Shown here one piece after another: positions 12,901-25,508 of a DNA stretch of 64,000 bases. The stretch is taken from NCBI RefSeq assembly GCF_030272615.1, contig NC_081410.1:140408849-140472848 (forward strand), given 5' to 3'. The notes beneath the pieces were generated by a model. It saw only the letters and a list, made by a program, of their open reading frames with translations, made no database searches and had not been told where the DNA came from. The position numbers and the translations under genes were made by a program. Within the stretch, counting starts at the first letter, position 1. Each line of letters opens with the position of its first letter. The stretch is from Cryptomeria japonica (taxonomy: Eukaryota; Streptophyta; Pinopsida; Cupressales; Cupressaceae).

Positions 12901-14279
12901 ATAGAAAGGTAGATTCGAATCCTACCTCATATGCATTCCGGGGAAGAATATTGATGAAGAGCTCCCCAAATCTGTTGCTCTAAGACTCCATCCTTTTCCA
13001 AAAATCCCCCAATCCCCATTTTTTCCAAAAAAAATCCCCCCCAAAAGAGAAAACCCCCAAAATGTTTACAAAACTAGGTTAAAAAGAGAAACCCTAATTT
13101 TGCCCTAATTTTCAATTTCGAAATTAGGCATTTTTTTTTTTAAAATAAGATAAATGAAAATCAAAATGGAACCCACTATTCAATCCTTCTTATTCATTTT
13201 TCTTTTAAAATTAAAAAGCTTCCATTTCTTATTTAACTCTAATTTTAAATTTCTTCATATCACTTAAGCCAACACTTTATATTTTGATTAATTTAATTTT
13301 CTAAAACTCAAACTTTTATACTATATCGACTTTTCAAGTAAAAAGGAAATAATTTCGTTTAAATAATAATAATTTACCCTTTTTCTTCCAAAATGCGAAA
13401 ATGAGTAATTTATTTCTATCTCCCAAATGACTTTAAATTTTTCCTTTCCAAAACGCATAACTCATTAAATTCATTATTTTAAAATTAGCTATTAAATTAA
13501 CTCGCTATAACATAATAAAGTGACATCTTTAAATAAATGACTAATCTAATGCAAGAGTCTTATTTATTCTAACTTCTCAACTACAAATGAGTAAATGTTA
13601 CAAATGCGTAAATGAGCACACTCACCCAAGTTAAATACCTTAAGCTTGCTACAATAATAATTAAAGCAATCCCTTTAAATTAACGATTACTCGTATAGAA
13701 GAAACTACCTATTTAGATTTCTATATCACTAATGTGTACGTCTACTCATTAAATTGAATTTAATACTTAGGATAACAAACTCCACTTACCTCGCGCAAGG
13801 CACGCAAATCGAGGAAGTCTTCCAAATCTCTCGACACGCATCCCAATGAAAAACAAGCCCCATGAATCCACACACGATGCTCACCTAACCATGGCTAAGG
13901 CAAGATGAGAGTTATATGACCACCAAATCCGAATTCTAAAGATGAAAGAGGCATACTCAACCTTGCAAATCCCAAAGGAGGTGAACCTTGCCCTAAGCGG
14001 TGTTGTACCTGAAACCTCCTGCACCCATGAATTCATACAAGCATACATATACATATACATATTCAATGAAGGCGTTAGCTCAAGATTTATCACAAGGGTT
14101 AGGAACAATTACATTTACACGAGAATCAATGCAAAAGCACAATAATAAGTATGCACAGTTATTTATATTATCTAAACTACACATTTCACCTTGGTTAACC
14201 TACCTTTCAAGAATGCCACATAGGAAGTCAATCATGGTCAAACGGGTTTTACAAGTCTAACTAGGGTATGGGCATTATA
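9921..14279 (-). repeat. LARD 3' LTR
   Basis: Starts TGTAATGCCC and ends GGGCATTATA, near-perfect inverted termini. It aligns without large gaps to 18056-22414. It contains poly-T tracts, a GGTAGC/GCTACC array at 12234-12345 and an AT-rich second half. No conserved coding frame is seen: the few short frames present in both copies (for example the 100-codon one near 12485) are expected from near-identity of the LTRs. Confidence 0.95.
12234..12345. repeat. GGTAGC/GCTACC inverted array in LARD 3' LTR
   Basis: About ten alternating GCTACC and GGTAGC words separated by 2-8 bp (for example GCTACCATTGGTAGC, GCTACCAAATGGTAGC) form a chain of short palindromes in a GC-rich island within AT-rich LTR. 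Its unit order differs from the copy at 20369-20482. Confidence 0.9.
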
Positions 14280-14292
14280 TTCTCCCCCCCTA
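14280..14292 (-). other. LARD polypurine tract
   Basis: On the minus strand the bases immediately before the left LTR read TAGGGGGGGAGAA, the plus-strand primer of reverse transcription. It fixes the element orientation. Confidence 0.9.
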
Positions 14293-17200
14293 GGCTTCGA
14301 CTTACTCCTGGAAGTCGCAAAGCTAAACGGAAGTCCTGCAACACTTATTAGTCCTTAAACTCAATTAACAATTATCAATTTGCACAAACAACTATTTTGC
14401 CATCATCTTAGAACATTATTCATAAATCCTCTACAAGTGTCATCATCCATTGACAAAAATGCATCTAACGTCATTCACATCTTAGGACGTTCTAGAATTT
14501 ACACACAATTATAGTAAAGATACGAGACTTTTCCCTTCTTATTACACCAAATTAAAGCAATTAAAATACATATAGACACAGTTATCATACTCATTTATCA
14601 AACATGACAAGAAAACATGCTCTCAAGGTCAATTTCTTTCACCAATTCCTCTCTTTCACAAAATTTTATCACATAGAACTAGCTTCACATATCAATTTTT
14701 TTTTTTACAACCAAGTTAACTTTCGTCAAACAAGAGCAATGTAAGAACTCAATTGTTTACATTTTTCAGACATACAAGAACCTTTCCAATGACTATGCCC
14801 CATAACATAGTGACAAGTTAATACCATTTAATCCATGATTACACATAATATCCATCCACAAGACTGGTTTGCACAACACAATAGGCCACATGTGAGCATG
14901 TCTAATGCTCGGTCAAAGGTAACATATATGATCCACATCTCTATGCCTGCTCTCAGAATAAATACATGATCAACAAATGTCCAACATCTCACTCGAGGGC
15001 TTGATGGTGCTAGGGTACACCATAGCGGTGCTACCTTCCATACAAGTCCCTCGTGAATATCCCTTGTTGTGTAAGGTGTTTAGCCTCCAAGAGATAGTCA
15101 CCACTCATAGGTAGGTAGTGGATCCTAGCTGTTTCACAACCTCACATACCTCCATCCTCAAGGTTCCCTGCGTCTACTTCCTCGTATACACTCATCCAAG
15201 CCCGTCTCCTACGTTCTTGGAGAGGAATTCACATTGCAACACAAGACCAGCATACGAAAACAACAAGGATAAACCAGTTTAGCCACTAAAGTACAAAAGA
15301 ATAAAGATCATAATTGTCAATTCCAACAATAAGACAAGAAAATAATTTCCGGATTTGCAACATCAAGTCAAGTAAGATCAAAATTGCAAGATCATGGCTA
15401 AACTGTCAAGGTCAAAGTAAAATAAATTGCTGGTCCACAAGGAAATAAATAAAGAATTAGAAGAAAATCATAATTGCACATTACATCACTACGTGACTAA
15501 TAGCTAGCCACCAACGAGGAAGGAAGGAACAATCGTCTAGCTATCCTAGTAGCTCATCATGTGGTGTGGCCAAGTCACACATCCACATGGCATGGCAGTG
15601 TGCACCTCGACATCACCCCGCATCACATCGTCACGTGGCATGGCTCTACCCAATACCTAGCGGTAGGCTGCATGAAAATGTCTACTACATCCCACATCGT
15701 GTCTCAGCATGGCATGACAATACTCCAAGCAGACAAAGCACGCAATGGATGTATCCCGCATGGCAGTGTACCCCGCGGATAAGGCACGTGCTGGTCACAC
15801 TCCGCATAGTGATTTTCCTCTCAGGATACTTGCCGTAAGCTAGAGGTATACATGGCTAAGGTCTACCCACAAGTCTACCAACACTAGTCAGTTGGCAACT
15901 TATGCAAGAAAATAACACGCCTCTCATGAAGACAAGGCAACAGATGCTCCAATAGAATCCAACAATATGCTCAAAATAAAGGATAGGAATAAGGCTGGCA
16001 CACATGAACCTCGTAAATTGGTTCATCACAAGGGGAAGTATTGAGTACACCTATGTTATAGTTTCGTTACAAAACCATACTTTTCCTCAAAATAGGGAAG
16101 CTAAAGTCGCTTCGCGTCGACATTACTTGTACGCTGTTCATACTATTCAAGGAACGGTGACTTCTACTACTACCCCTTCACATACTGACTTATCAACAAC
16201 CCGTGGGTTGGCACTCAGTAAGGAAACAAATAAACAACATCACATAGATAGGTATGGCTTCCCATACTCATAAGCAAACATATCCCCCATGGTTGATTAC
16301 TTCACCATCCCATGGGCACACAAAACAAGTACGGGTTTTCTCACAACACACACAGAGTAGCACCATTACTGGTTTAGTCACATTTACGGGGAGTACTTTA
16401 CATTATGCTAACATATACTTAAGGGAAGTTTTAATTATGCTTTACACATGAATCACGAAACAAAGTTTACTCTAGATCCACGTTCTGAAATTTTCATCAA
16501 TCCAAATTTACACAAAGAAATAACATCATTCTGATATCTTTCTCAATCTTCCCTAAGCATTTTCATTCACATTACTAACTATGCAATCTCCCTTTCCAAG
16601 ATGAAAAATGTTCCCATTTCAATTAGAAGCCCAAAGCAACATAAAATTTCATATGCATTATAACAAAATTTCTTCTTAAATCACTGCATTCTAAATAGTG
16701 TTTCAAAAACAACAATTCCTATATTTTAAACAAGAGGAGGAAGAGAGTTGGAAAATCAACTATTTCCTATGAATACACAAGAATTTCAAGATCACTCCAT
16801 ATGCTCGGACATAAGTTTATCATTTGAGTGGCATGGTTTTCATTTTTCTATCTTTTAGGAAGGTGCCAAAACATCCTAACATGACATTTCTAATCATTAC
16901 TGTTGCACTATAATGTTCTAGTTTTCCGATCAAGAATTCAAGACAACCAAGCTTTCTTTTGTAATACAAGTCTTCTTGAGAACAATTGCTATTCATAATA
17001 CAATACAATACAATAATACATCAAATCTAACATTGGAAATTCATAATATAACAAGGAGGTAAATGAAGAGCTATCTCCTAGATTTTTACACATTTAATGC
17101 ATACAAATCAGCAAGTCTTTCATTTACTCTTTCTTAAACACAATAGGGCAAATATCTAAATCCAAAACAAGTTAAATGGTGCGTCACTTAATAGGTCCTA

Positions 17201-18035
17201 AGTCACACTAGTTGAATAAGCACATAAACAATCTTTTGAGGAGCACATTAATTCACTCTTGAAGCTACTACAACATGCCCACTTTTGGTATTCCTTTCAC
17301 ATCAAGCAATTTTCACAAAATCACTATGCGCATTTTATTGCACCTTACCTAAAATGAAATTTAATTATACTACTCCTGCCAAACACATGGAGAACCCTTT
17401 AATGCAAACATACCATTTTCTATCATTAACCAAAATTTAACTCCCCAAACCAATCCCCCTTCACAATCTAAAACACAAAAACGTTATAAGGTTCACACAA
17501 GGCTCAAGATATATCATCCTTTCTCTTGCAATTAGAAAACTTAAATAAGAGGTAACTACACATATCAATTCCTTTTAATTTACTTAGAGAGAGAAAAGAA
17601 GATGAGTCATAATCACTTAATGTACTACATGATAAGCATTAACATTTGCCATTCTAGTCTTTCAAGTGGACAATCATTAAAATAGATCATAACCATACAC
17701 AAGCACGTTTCGTACTTTTGGATCCCAGACATTAACAACCAACCGAGATGGATTAGTCAAAAGAGTAAAACAAAGAAAGAACGAAGGTACATATGAATCC
17801 TTTTTAAAGTAGGAGAAATCGTAGACCAAGACCTCAATAAACAGACAAAACACCCATAATTATTTCGAAAACACCCACATCAATAAGGTGAAAACAAGGT
17901 GTGAACGCACACGTTACACACAAGTAGGGTTTGTTAAATCACACCCTCGCATCAAGGTGGGCAAGCATACAACATAAGGTAGACACACACACACCAACTA
18001 AGGGCACAAGCGAAACCAGAGATCCCAGTGTTGCA
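14293..18035 (-). other. LARD internal region, non-coding
   Basis: About 3.7 kb with no ORF above 90 codons on either strand and no gag or pol motif in any frame I read. Most is AT-rich. A GC-richer island at about 15550-15835 repeats CATGGCATG-like and CGTGGCATGGC words. In LARDs the internal region is known to be conserved as RNA rather than protein, so packaging and dimerisation signals may lie here; that is inference. Confidence 0.8.
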
Positions 18036-18055
18036 ACCTGGGCTCTGATACCAAG
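18036..18055 (-). other. LARD primer-binding site
   Basis: On the minus strand the right LTR is followed by one base and then TTGGTATCAGAGCCCAGG. The TGGTATCAGAGC core is complementary to the 3' end of plant initiator methionine tRNA. Confidence 0.93.
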
Positions 18056-21000
18056 TGTAATGCCCCGCCAGGAAACCCCTAAGGGTTTAAGTTAAAAACA
18101 CTCAATTAGAGTGTAAATTTTTTATTTTTTAAAATAATAATTAAGAGTGTGCATAATTAGACACAACATTAAGATAATTTGGAGTTATCTGAAACTTGGA
18201 TAACACAGTGGAAGGCTAAAAGATCCTAAGAGGTTTCCCAACGTGATTACATAACCTTACACCTAACTCAACTTGCCTCAAATGATTCCATTAAGTTGGG
18301 TATCCTAATTGCGGGATAATGCTTAAGACATGATTATATATGTGTTCAATGGTTTGACATCTTATGACTTTAGGAAGCGTTCATTTACTTTGGTGGTTAG
18401 GAGGCCATTGATAGGTGATTTATTCAATGCACTCAAATTCATAATTTCATTCAGAGGCCTCCAAATAGGTTCCAAGCGTTTAATATAATGAGGTTCATTC
18501 ATTTGGGTTTAAGGTAACCACCCACATTCGATATCCTTCTTAAATATTAAAAGTATGGTTAATCAGACGAGATTCATTCATTAAGGATTAACTACAATTA
18601 ATAGAGTGAGGTCCCTTCATTTGATTTCATGCATAGCCAACTAATGAGTTGTAGTTCTTTTATGAAAGGTAAAATGTGAGTAGCCATAGAATTCATTTGA
18701 AGTTTTAGTAATGCAATTAAATGGACTGATTTCATTAGGGTGGATATGCATTAGGACACACGAGAGCATCCTCTAAATTAAAATATCGGTAGCTAGATGA
18801 CATTTATCATTTCAAGATTAGAATAATAAGATCATAGTGATGTTCTTCTATTAGGATTAAAATACAATTGTCTTATTGCATATCACTCTTTTTTGTTAAA
18901 TGAAGTTAACATGAGAGAGATACTTTTACTAAGATTTTATGTATAAACATCTAATCAATTATTTCCCATTTTAGTCCAATTTTAGCATTCATAAGGAATT
19001 CTTTTATTAAGGTTACAAATATGGATACTAGTTGAGTTCACCCTTGTATGAAATTAATCTGAAAAAGATTATTTGTTAAGATTAAAATGTAAACAACTAA
19101 GTAAATTCATCTGATAAGGTGAATTACAATTAACATGGTGATACTCATTTACAAAGGTAAGAAGGTAAATACCTATATGAGATTCATCCTTTAGATTTCA
19201 ACTTAGAAATTATAACATTAATTTGAACTTGTTACCCATTCACATTCGTTCGACTTACATGGTTAAAACAAGTTAATCCAATGATGTAATCTAGCAAGAT
19301 TCTTTCCACTATTACAACTTTAATTAACATATTTTAAATACTTTGCCATAATCATAATTTACAATGTTTTATGAACCTAAATAACTACATTCCGCAAGAT
19401 GTCTGATTTTGTGCATTTGATTTAAATTCGTTAATTTTTCATCATACACTGATACAAGATAACAACCATACATGATAACTTAAAGCATGAAACAAAGGAA
19501 ACTAAAACACCGCATAACACAGGAATGGTCTCGGAGTTCACCCCTAAAGGGCTACATCTCCGGGTCTGCTCAACTGCAAGACCCCTCTAGCATTTAATAT
19601 AGTTAAGGTTACGCATTTACATGTCTTTACAACTCTGCCCTTTAGGCGAACACATACACTATTCAACATCTACCACGATAGATTATTACATAGTGATCCC
19701 TTTTAAAAGCGGGTCAAATTGAAACATAACAAAAGAAAACAAACAACCTAGATTCTCTTGTTTGACGGTACCCTAACTAGGGGTTTGACCGACTTATGAC
19801 CAAACACTAGCATATCAGACTCACTATTACCTAACCAAATTTTATTACAGCAATTTAATCTGCAAGGACAACATCCGGAAGAGGTATTCATTTTTTTTTT
19901 CCATATCATTTCTATCCATTAATGTCGTTTCAAGTTTATGGTTTTGTTAGATTAACTTCTATTTAAAACTTCACATTAATCCATCATTAATAATTAGCCC
20001 ATGTTAATAATGTGTAATACCCGAGCATGTCAAAGTCAAAAGAAATCAATAACCATAAATGAAATATAAATCTACCAAGTGATGGTTATCTAAATCCAAA
20101 TATTATTTGCTAACCTGGAATTAAATAATATATTAGAAAGCTGAATTTAAAATTAGATAATATGAAAGAGAACTGAATTTAAAACTTCTTAACTAAATTT
20201 ATCTCCTCTCATTAATTTCACTTCACTTATTAATTCATACATAATAATAAAAAAAAAAGATGTCAATTAATATATAATAAAAATAAAATAAAATAATAAA
20301 AAAAAAGACTTTTTTCAAAATAAAAATGGAGGGAAGGTCACGTGGGCCCTCCCCCTTTGGCAGCCCAAGCTACCATTGGTAGCGTTGCTACCAAATGGTA
20401 GCAGGCCGCTACCTTTGGTAGCGCTGCTACCATTTGGTAGCAGTCCGCTACCTCTGGTAGCAATGCTGCCATGGCAACGTGGGGAGGGGGTTGGGCTATG
20501 GTAAGTTTCATTTTTTTTTCTTATTTTTTTTTTTTTTAAATTTTTTCTATTAAACTTTAAATAACAGACACAGTCCGAACCTGCCAAAAATGTGCAGTCT
20601 AGTTTAATTTATTGAATCTATGTATATATTTTTTTTAATAACATTTAAAATCAGTAAACAAAAACAAATAACAGGTTCCCAAAACACACCACGCAGCCTG
20701 AGACAGGGATTTAAAGCCTTAACCAGCAATCCCTCATTTTTGAAAGAAAATCCCAGCCTATATATTTTCCAGAAATCTCCCATTTTGTATTTACTATTAT
20801 TATTTTTCTTTTATTCATTTCTTATTCACAGCCCCATTCTTTTATCAGATTTTTCCAAAGAAAAAGACTTCATTACGGGAAAACTGTATTTCCTCATCAA
20901 GTTTAAACACAAAATCTATTAAGAACGAAACTTCATTCTAAACCAACCAAGCTTAAAAGAACAATTGCAACTATTCTTCAAAGAAAAACACATTCATGAG

Positions 21001-22414
21001 TAATATCCTCTCTCTTTTCTTTTTTTCAACAAGAAATAGAAAGGTAGATTCGAATCCTACCTCATATGCATTCCGGGCAAGAATCTTGATGAAGAGCTCC
21101 CCAAATCTGCTGCTCTAAGACTCCATCCTTTTCCAAAAATCCCCCAATCCCCATTTTTTCCAAAAAAAATCCCCCCCAAAAGAGAGAACCCCCAAAATGT
21201 TTACAAAACTAGGTTAAAAAGAGAAACCCTAATTTTGCCCTAATTTTCAATTTCGAAATTAGGCATTTTTTTAAAAAAAATAAGATAAATGAAAATCAAA
21301 ATGGAACCCACTATTCAATCCTTCTTATTCATTTTTCTTTTAAAATTAAAAAGCTTCCATTTCTTATTTAACTCTAATTTTAAATTTCTTCATATCACTT
21401 AAGCCAACACTTTATATTTTGATTAATTTAATTTTCTAAAAATCAAACTTTTATACTATATCGACTTTTCAAGTAAAAAGGAAATAATTTCGTTTAAATA
21501 ATAATAATTTATCCTTTTTCTTCCAAAATGCGAAAATGAGTAATTTATTTCTATCTCCCAAATGACTTTAAATTTTTCCTTTCCAAAACGCATAACTCAT
21601 TAAATTCATTATTTTAAAATTAGCTATTAAATTAACTCGCTATAACATAATAAAGCGACATCTTTAAATAAATGACTAATATAATGCAAGAGTCTTATTT
21701 ATTCTAACTTCTCAACTACAAATGCGTAAATGTTAAAAATGCGTAAATGAGCACACTAACCCAAGTTAAATACCTTAAGCTTGCTACAATAATAATTAAA
21801 GCAATCCCTTTAAATTAACGATTACTCGTATTGAAGAAACTACCTATTTAGATTTCTATATCACTAATGTGTACGTCTACTCATTAAATTGAATTTAATA
21901 CTTAGGATAACAAACTCCACTTACCTCGCGCAAGGCACGCAAATCGAGGAAGTCTTCCAAATCTCTCGACACGCATCCCAATGAAAAACAAGCCCCACGA
22001 ATCCACACACGATGCTCACCTAACCATGGCTAAGACAAGACGAGAGTTATATGACCACGAAATCCGAATTCTAAAGATGAAAGAGGCATACTCAACCTTG
22101 CAAATCCCAAAGGAGGTGAACCTTGCCCTAAGCGGTGTTGTACCTGAAACCTCCTGCACCCATGAATTCATACAAGCATACATATACATATACATATTCA
22201 ATGAAGGCATTAGCTCAAGATTTATCACAAGGGTTAGGAACAATTACATTTACACGAGAATCGATGCAAAAGCACAATAATAAGTATGCACAGTTATTTA
22301 TATTATCTAAACTACACATTTCACCTTGGTTAACCTACCTTTCAAGAATGCCACATAGGAAGTCAATCATGGTCAAACGGGTTTTACAAGTCTAACTAGG
22401 GTATGGGCATTATA
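18056..22414 (-). repeat. LARD 5' LTR
   Basis: 4359 bp, same termini and length as the left LTR, with scattered single-base changes. It would carry the promoter for minus-strand transcription; I could not pick out a convincing TATA box. Confidence 0.95.
20369..20482. repeat. GGTAGC/GCTACC inverted array in LARD 5' LTR
   Basis: Counterpart of the array at 12234-12345. Spacer order is CATT, CAAAT, CTTT, CATTT, CTCT here, against CATT, CAAAT, CTTT, CTCT, CAACT in the other LTR. The array has therefore rearranged since the LTRs were identical. Confidence 0.88.
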
Positions 22415-22419
22415 GTAAC
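22415..22419. repeat. LARD target site duplication (right)
   Basis: GTAAC, matching 9916-9920. It also belongs to the C1 gag coding sequence. Confidence 0.95.
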
Positions 22420-22550
22420 AAAGTCATTCTCCAGATAGTATACAACATATTCTCCAACTCCTGATAGATGCAACTTCATCCTTTTCTGCCATGTAGAGAA
22501 ACTTGACTTGTTCAGCTTTGGTGCATCCCTCTTATAAATCTTTGGATCTT
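22420..22550 (-). pseudogene. C1 gag, N-terminal remnant
   Basis: The minus strand reads a copia gag start region including APKLNKSSFSTWQKRM and a following LHLSGVGEYV segment, and runs in frame into 9920 once the LARD and one GTAAC are left out. Upstream in this frame a TGA precedes the first lysines and no clear start codon is left, so the gag start itself seems lost by mutation. The stretch lies between the primer-binding site and the LARD. Confidence 0.85.
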
Positions 22551-22590
22551 TAACTCAAGTTCCTTTAAACTTTTCTTCCAAAGTTCAAAT

Positions 22591-22603
22591 CTCTCATACC
22601 AAT
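22591..22603 (-). other. C1 primer-binding site
   Basis: The minus strand reads ATTGGTATGAGAG directly after the 5' LTR, one base away from the usual initiator-tRNA complement TGGTATCAGAG. Confidence 0.88.
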
Positions 22604-24155
22604 TGATAGTTCTAATTCTAAATGTAAGTACAGATCCAATAGCCAACAAGATGAGAGGGGGGGACGGTGAATCATACAAACTTAATCTTCCATAAAAACA
22701 TCAGATTAAACCTCGGTAACATATACTTTAGTAATATAACCCAAAACTGTTAAACATGCAAACTCAAAAGCATATAAACATCATAAACCTCATAACACCA
22801 GATTTAACGTGGAAACCCAAATAGGGAAAAACCACTATGGGATTTTGGACCCACTAAGATATATACTCTTCTAGAGTATGCTCGGTTAAAAGAAAATCCT
22901 GTTAAAGATTACAAACACATTGCTAGATGTGACCCAGTTAAGGGATTTCCCACAGACTTGTTAGAGTCTTGCACTTTGTTAGAAGTGACCTTGTTAAAGG
23001 ATTTCAAACACTCAATCAGAATGTCACCTTGCTAGAGGGTTTTACAAATAAGACTGTTAAGTCCACTCAGTTAAGAGATTTTCTGTCACTTTCACAAAAT
23101 AACAGTAATAAAAATCTATCTGCAACTTCACATCTAAAATTCTAAAGCAGATTCTTAATTGTTCAATACAATCTAGACATAGAACTAATCTTGTCCATCT
23201 GCTAGGCTTCTATACTCTATTATTCAAACAGGTCTACAAGCTTCTGTGCTCGGTAATCACTATGTAGCATCCCTATGCATACACTTGTCCGCATGCATTG
23301 TTTATCAACAGTTTCCTATTTATAAACAATTAGCTAACCACTTAATCTCCTTGATCACATTTCCCATGATCAATCATAGCCATTAGATCTTCAAACTTGT
23401 CCAAGTTCAATGCATCTTTCGATCTGAAAATGTTTTACCCTTCTTAGGAACTTGCATATATTTCTTGGAACTTGTACCAGGGTATTGTGGTTCAATCTGC
23501 ATTGTAGATCTTCATGTCGACTTTCCTTTGCCATAGATTCATTAACAAACTATATTTACGGCATACCAATCATTTAATCAGTTCCAGCTCATTAGCTTCC
23601 TTCATTAAATAACGCATGTAACCATTTAATGCATTCTGTTATAGCTCGGTTACAACTCGGTTACAACTCAGTAAATACTAAACTTCACTCGGTAGACATT
23701 CCGCCTTCATTAACCGATAGCGATAACCTTAGGGTTTACCGACTAGGTTCCTTAGGGTTTATCAACTAGATTATTTTCTTGGTAGCATAGTATAGTATTA
23801 ACCTTTACAATTTACAACATATTTATGATGTTAAAACAGTCTAAACATCATGATCTCATCATTGTCTAACTCGGTAATAGTTGCCCATTGAATACCTTAT
23901 TCATCCCCTTATTCATCATAATCTTTCCTGTGCCTTTTACCGACATCTTTATATTCTTTACATCATACTTCTCAGGATATGGCAACATCATACTGAGTTA
24001 GAAAATCAATTTCTTGACTTCAATGACAAAATAATAATATCAAGATAGTAAACATCCTTAATCAGTTATATCCATAATCATCAACAACCTTCTCAATATC
24101 CTTATTGAAATGTCAACAATCTCTCATTGTCTGTTATAATGCTATATTGCCAACA
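22604..24155 (-). repeat. C1 5' LTR
   Basis: 1552 bp, TG at 22604 to CCAACA at 24150-24155, matching 3918-5465. It would drive transcription of C1 on the minus strand. Confidence 0.95.
23315..23324 (-). promoter_or_regulatory. Probable TATA box of C1 5' LTR
   Basis: The minus strand reads TATAAATAGG, a close match to the plant TATA consensus. It lies about 830 bp into the LTR and is conserved at the same place in the 3' LTR. Confidence 0.6.
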
Positions 24156-24818
24156 ATTTCATCATTGTAACAACTTCCATCTACATCATAACCTTTGTCA
24201 TGCTGATCATAAAATGTTGCTATATGTTGGAACATGGTTTCATAACCTTGATTGCAAACATTTTGTGGATTGAACTTAACAAGGTGTTCTATATCATTAA
24301 GATCTAAAACCTGAATGGGCTCATGATTATTTGAACAATTACTTATGTTCTCACAAGTTTCTTCTTGCTCTGGATACACATCCGCACTGTCATGTTGAGA
24401 ATAAGAGTCACCTTCAACATCATAAGAGGTATATCCATACATAGATTCATCTCCATCACTATACTCAATTTTATGTACATTTTCAGATTTAGTCCTTTCA
24501 ATCTCATATATCCATTCTTTAATGCATGCAACACTTTCTTCTCTCAAGGTTGTAGACCAATTAATTGAGTCAGGTTCATCAAGCTCAAAGAATAACTCAA
24601 TCCAAATAGGCTCATGGGGTCTAGCATCAACTGAAAGCTCATTTAATGCAGCTATAAATCTTTCATAAAAAACATATGATGACTCTTCCTCTTTTCTTTT
24701 CCCTACTTTCTTTCTTATAAACAAGATAAACTTCTCTTGGATCCTTTTAAGACATATTTCAATCTCTCTATCAATTTCTTTTTTCAGATTTGATAGGATT
24801 TTTAGATCTAGGAACTAC
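24156..24818 (-). pseudogene. E1 unknown acidic ORF, N-terminal half
   Basis: An open minus-strand frame from after a TAG at about 24820 to the C1 insertion point, about 220 codons. The start of this portion is rich in Lys, Glu and Arg with heptad-like spacing (LKKEIDREIEICLKRIQEK), a likely short coiled coil. The rest is acidic (repeated Asp, Glu, Ser, Tyr). The first ATG-like start is not obvious: codon 24724 is TTG. It joins 3195-3917 in frame without C1. No domain is recognised. The intact frame of about 460 codons across an old insertion suggests that the protein mattered to the element. Confidence 0.7.
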
Positions 24819-25508
24819 ATCTAGATCCATCAAGTTTATAGCATCTACTGAACCATTATTTAGACACTGGCCATTCATCCTCACTGTTTCATAAATTATT
24901 TTCAAAACACATGCAACTATAATTTTCACAACCATATACTTCTCCCATCATGTAACTGAAATTTATTTCAAAACATAAAGTATGTAAACTGCAAATTTCT
25001 TTTCCTTTCTATGGTAACCTTTTCACCTTATAAGGAACATGAATTGTCTCATAAATACTTTGAGGAATACTAGGTAAAATAATTATGTTTCTACTCTTCT
25101 TCTTATTTCTCCTTGACTGGGACCTTCAATCTCAAAACTCCAAGCCTCTGCTACATCTTTGCTGCAAGTTCACCAAATCTTTTAAATTTTTTACAATAAT
25201 GCACACTAGTGCAGAGATCTTTCAGAGTCACCAGTTACTACTGTGAGAATTTATAAAATCATTTATAGAACATGAACAGATCTAGACTTACACAAAGATA
25301 AAAGGATAGAAAAATTTCAACACTTGGATGGGAATTGACTCTCATGACAAAAAGAAGAAATTCCTGACTTCATATAGCACTACCAGGCAGATAACAACAA
25401 ATCTGAAAAAACCTTCAGATTTACAATAGTTTTATGACTCTTTCCTCAAATGGACATGGCCAGACTCATGGATTTGAATTGACAAAAATTTTACATCTCT
25501 TCATTTAC
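24819..25508 (-). other. E1 leader with decayed coding upstream of the ORF
   Basis: About 690 bp between primer site and ORF. On the minus strand a broken frame with protein-like composition (for example VPYKVKRLP, then stop, then CFEINFSYMMGEVYG) runs through about 24890-25130 with several stops, and a one-base shift near 24820 joins it to the open frame. The original protein was probably longer than what remains open. The rest looks untranslated. Confidence 0.45.

Larger units (their letters stand above)
9921..22414 (-). mobile_element. LARD-like non-coding LTR retrotransposon
   Basis: Two LTRs of 4359 bp each (9921-14279 and 18056-22414) enclose 3776 bp without any ORF above about 90 codons. 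The minus-strand orientation is set by a polypurine tract beside the left LTR (14280-14292) and a primer site beside the right LTR (18036-18055). The TSD is perfect. Lengths match the large retrotransposon derivative (LARD) class described from barley, with LTRs near 4.5 kb and an internal region near 3.5 kb. In element orientation the LTR begins TA and ends CA instead of TG and CA, in both copies. LTRs differ by only about 1% by eye, so this is one of the youngest insertions. Confidence 0.93.
3918..24155 (-). mobile_element. C1: Ty1/copia retrotransposon, split by a LARD
   Basis: Complete outline on the minus strand: 5' LTR 22604-24155, primer-binding site 22591-22603, gag, protease, integrase, RT and RNase H in Ty1/copia order, polypurine tract 5466-5478, 3' LTR 3918-5465, and a perfect 5-bp TSD (ATTTC). 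The gag gene is interrupted by the 12.5-kb LARD at 9921-22414; without it the element is about 7.74 kb. Integrase preceding RT is diagnostic of Ty1/copia. The pol frames carry stops and at least two frameshifts, so the copy is dead. LTR divergence is about 3% by eye. Confidence 0.95.

Noticed and set aside
18036-18055. tRNA gene near the LARD primer site
   Set aside because: Only the 3' complement of tRNA-Met is present; no cloverleaf or internal promoter boxes.
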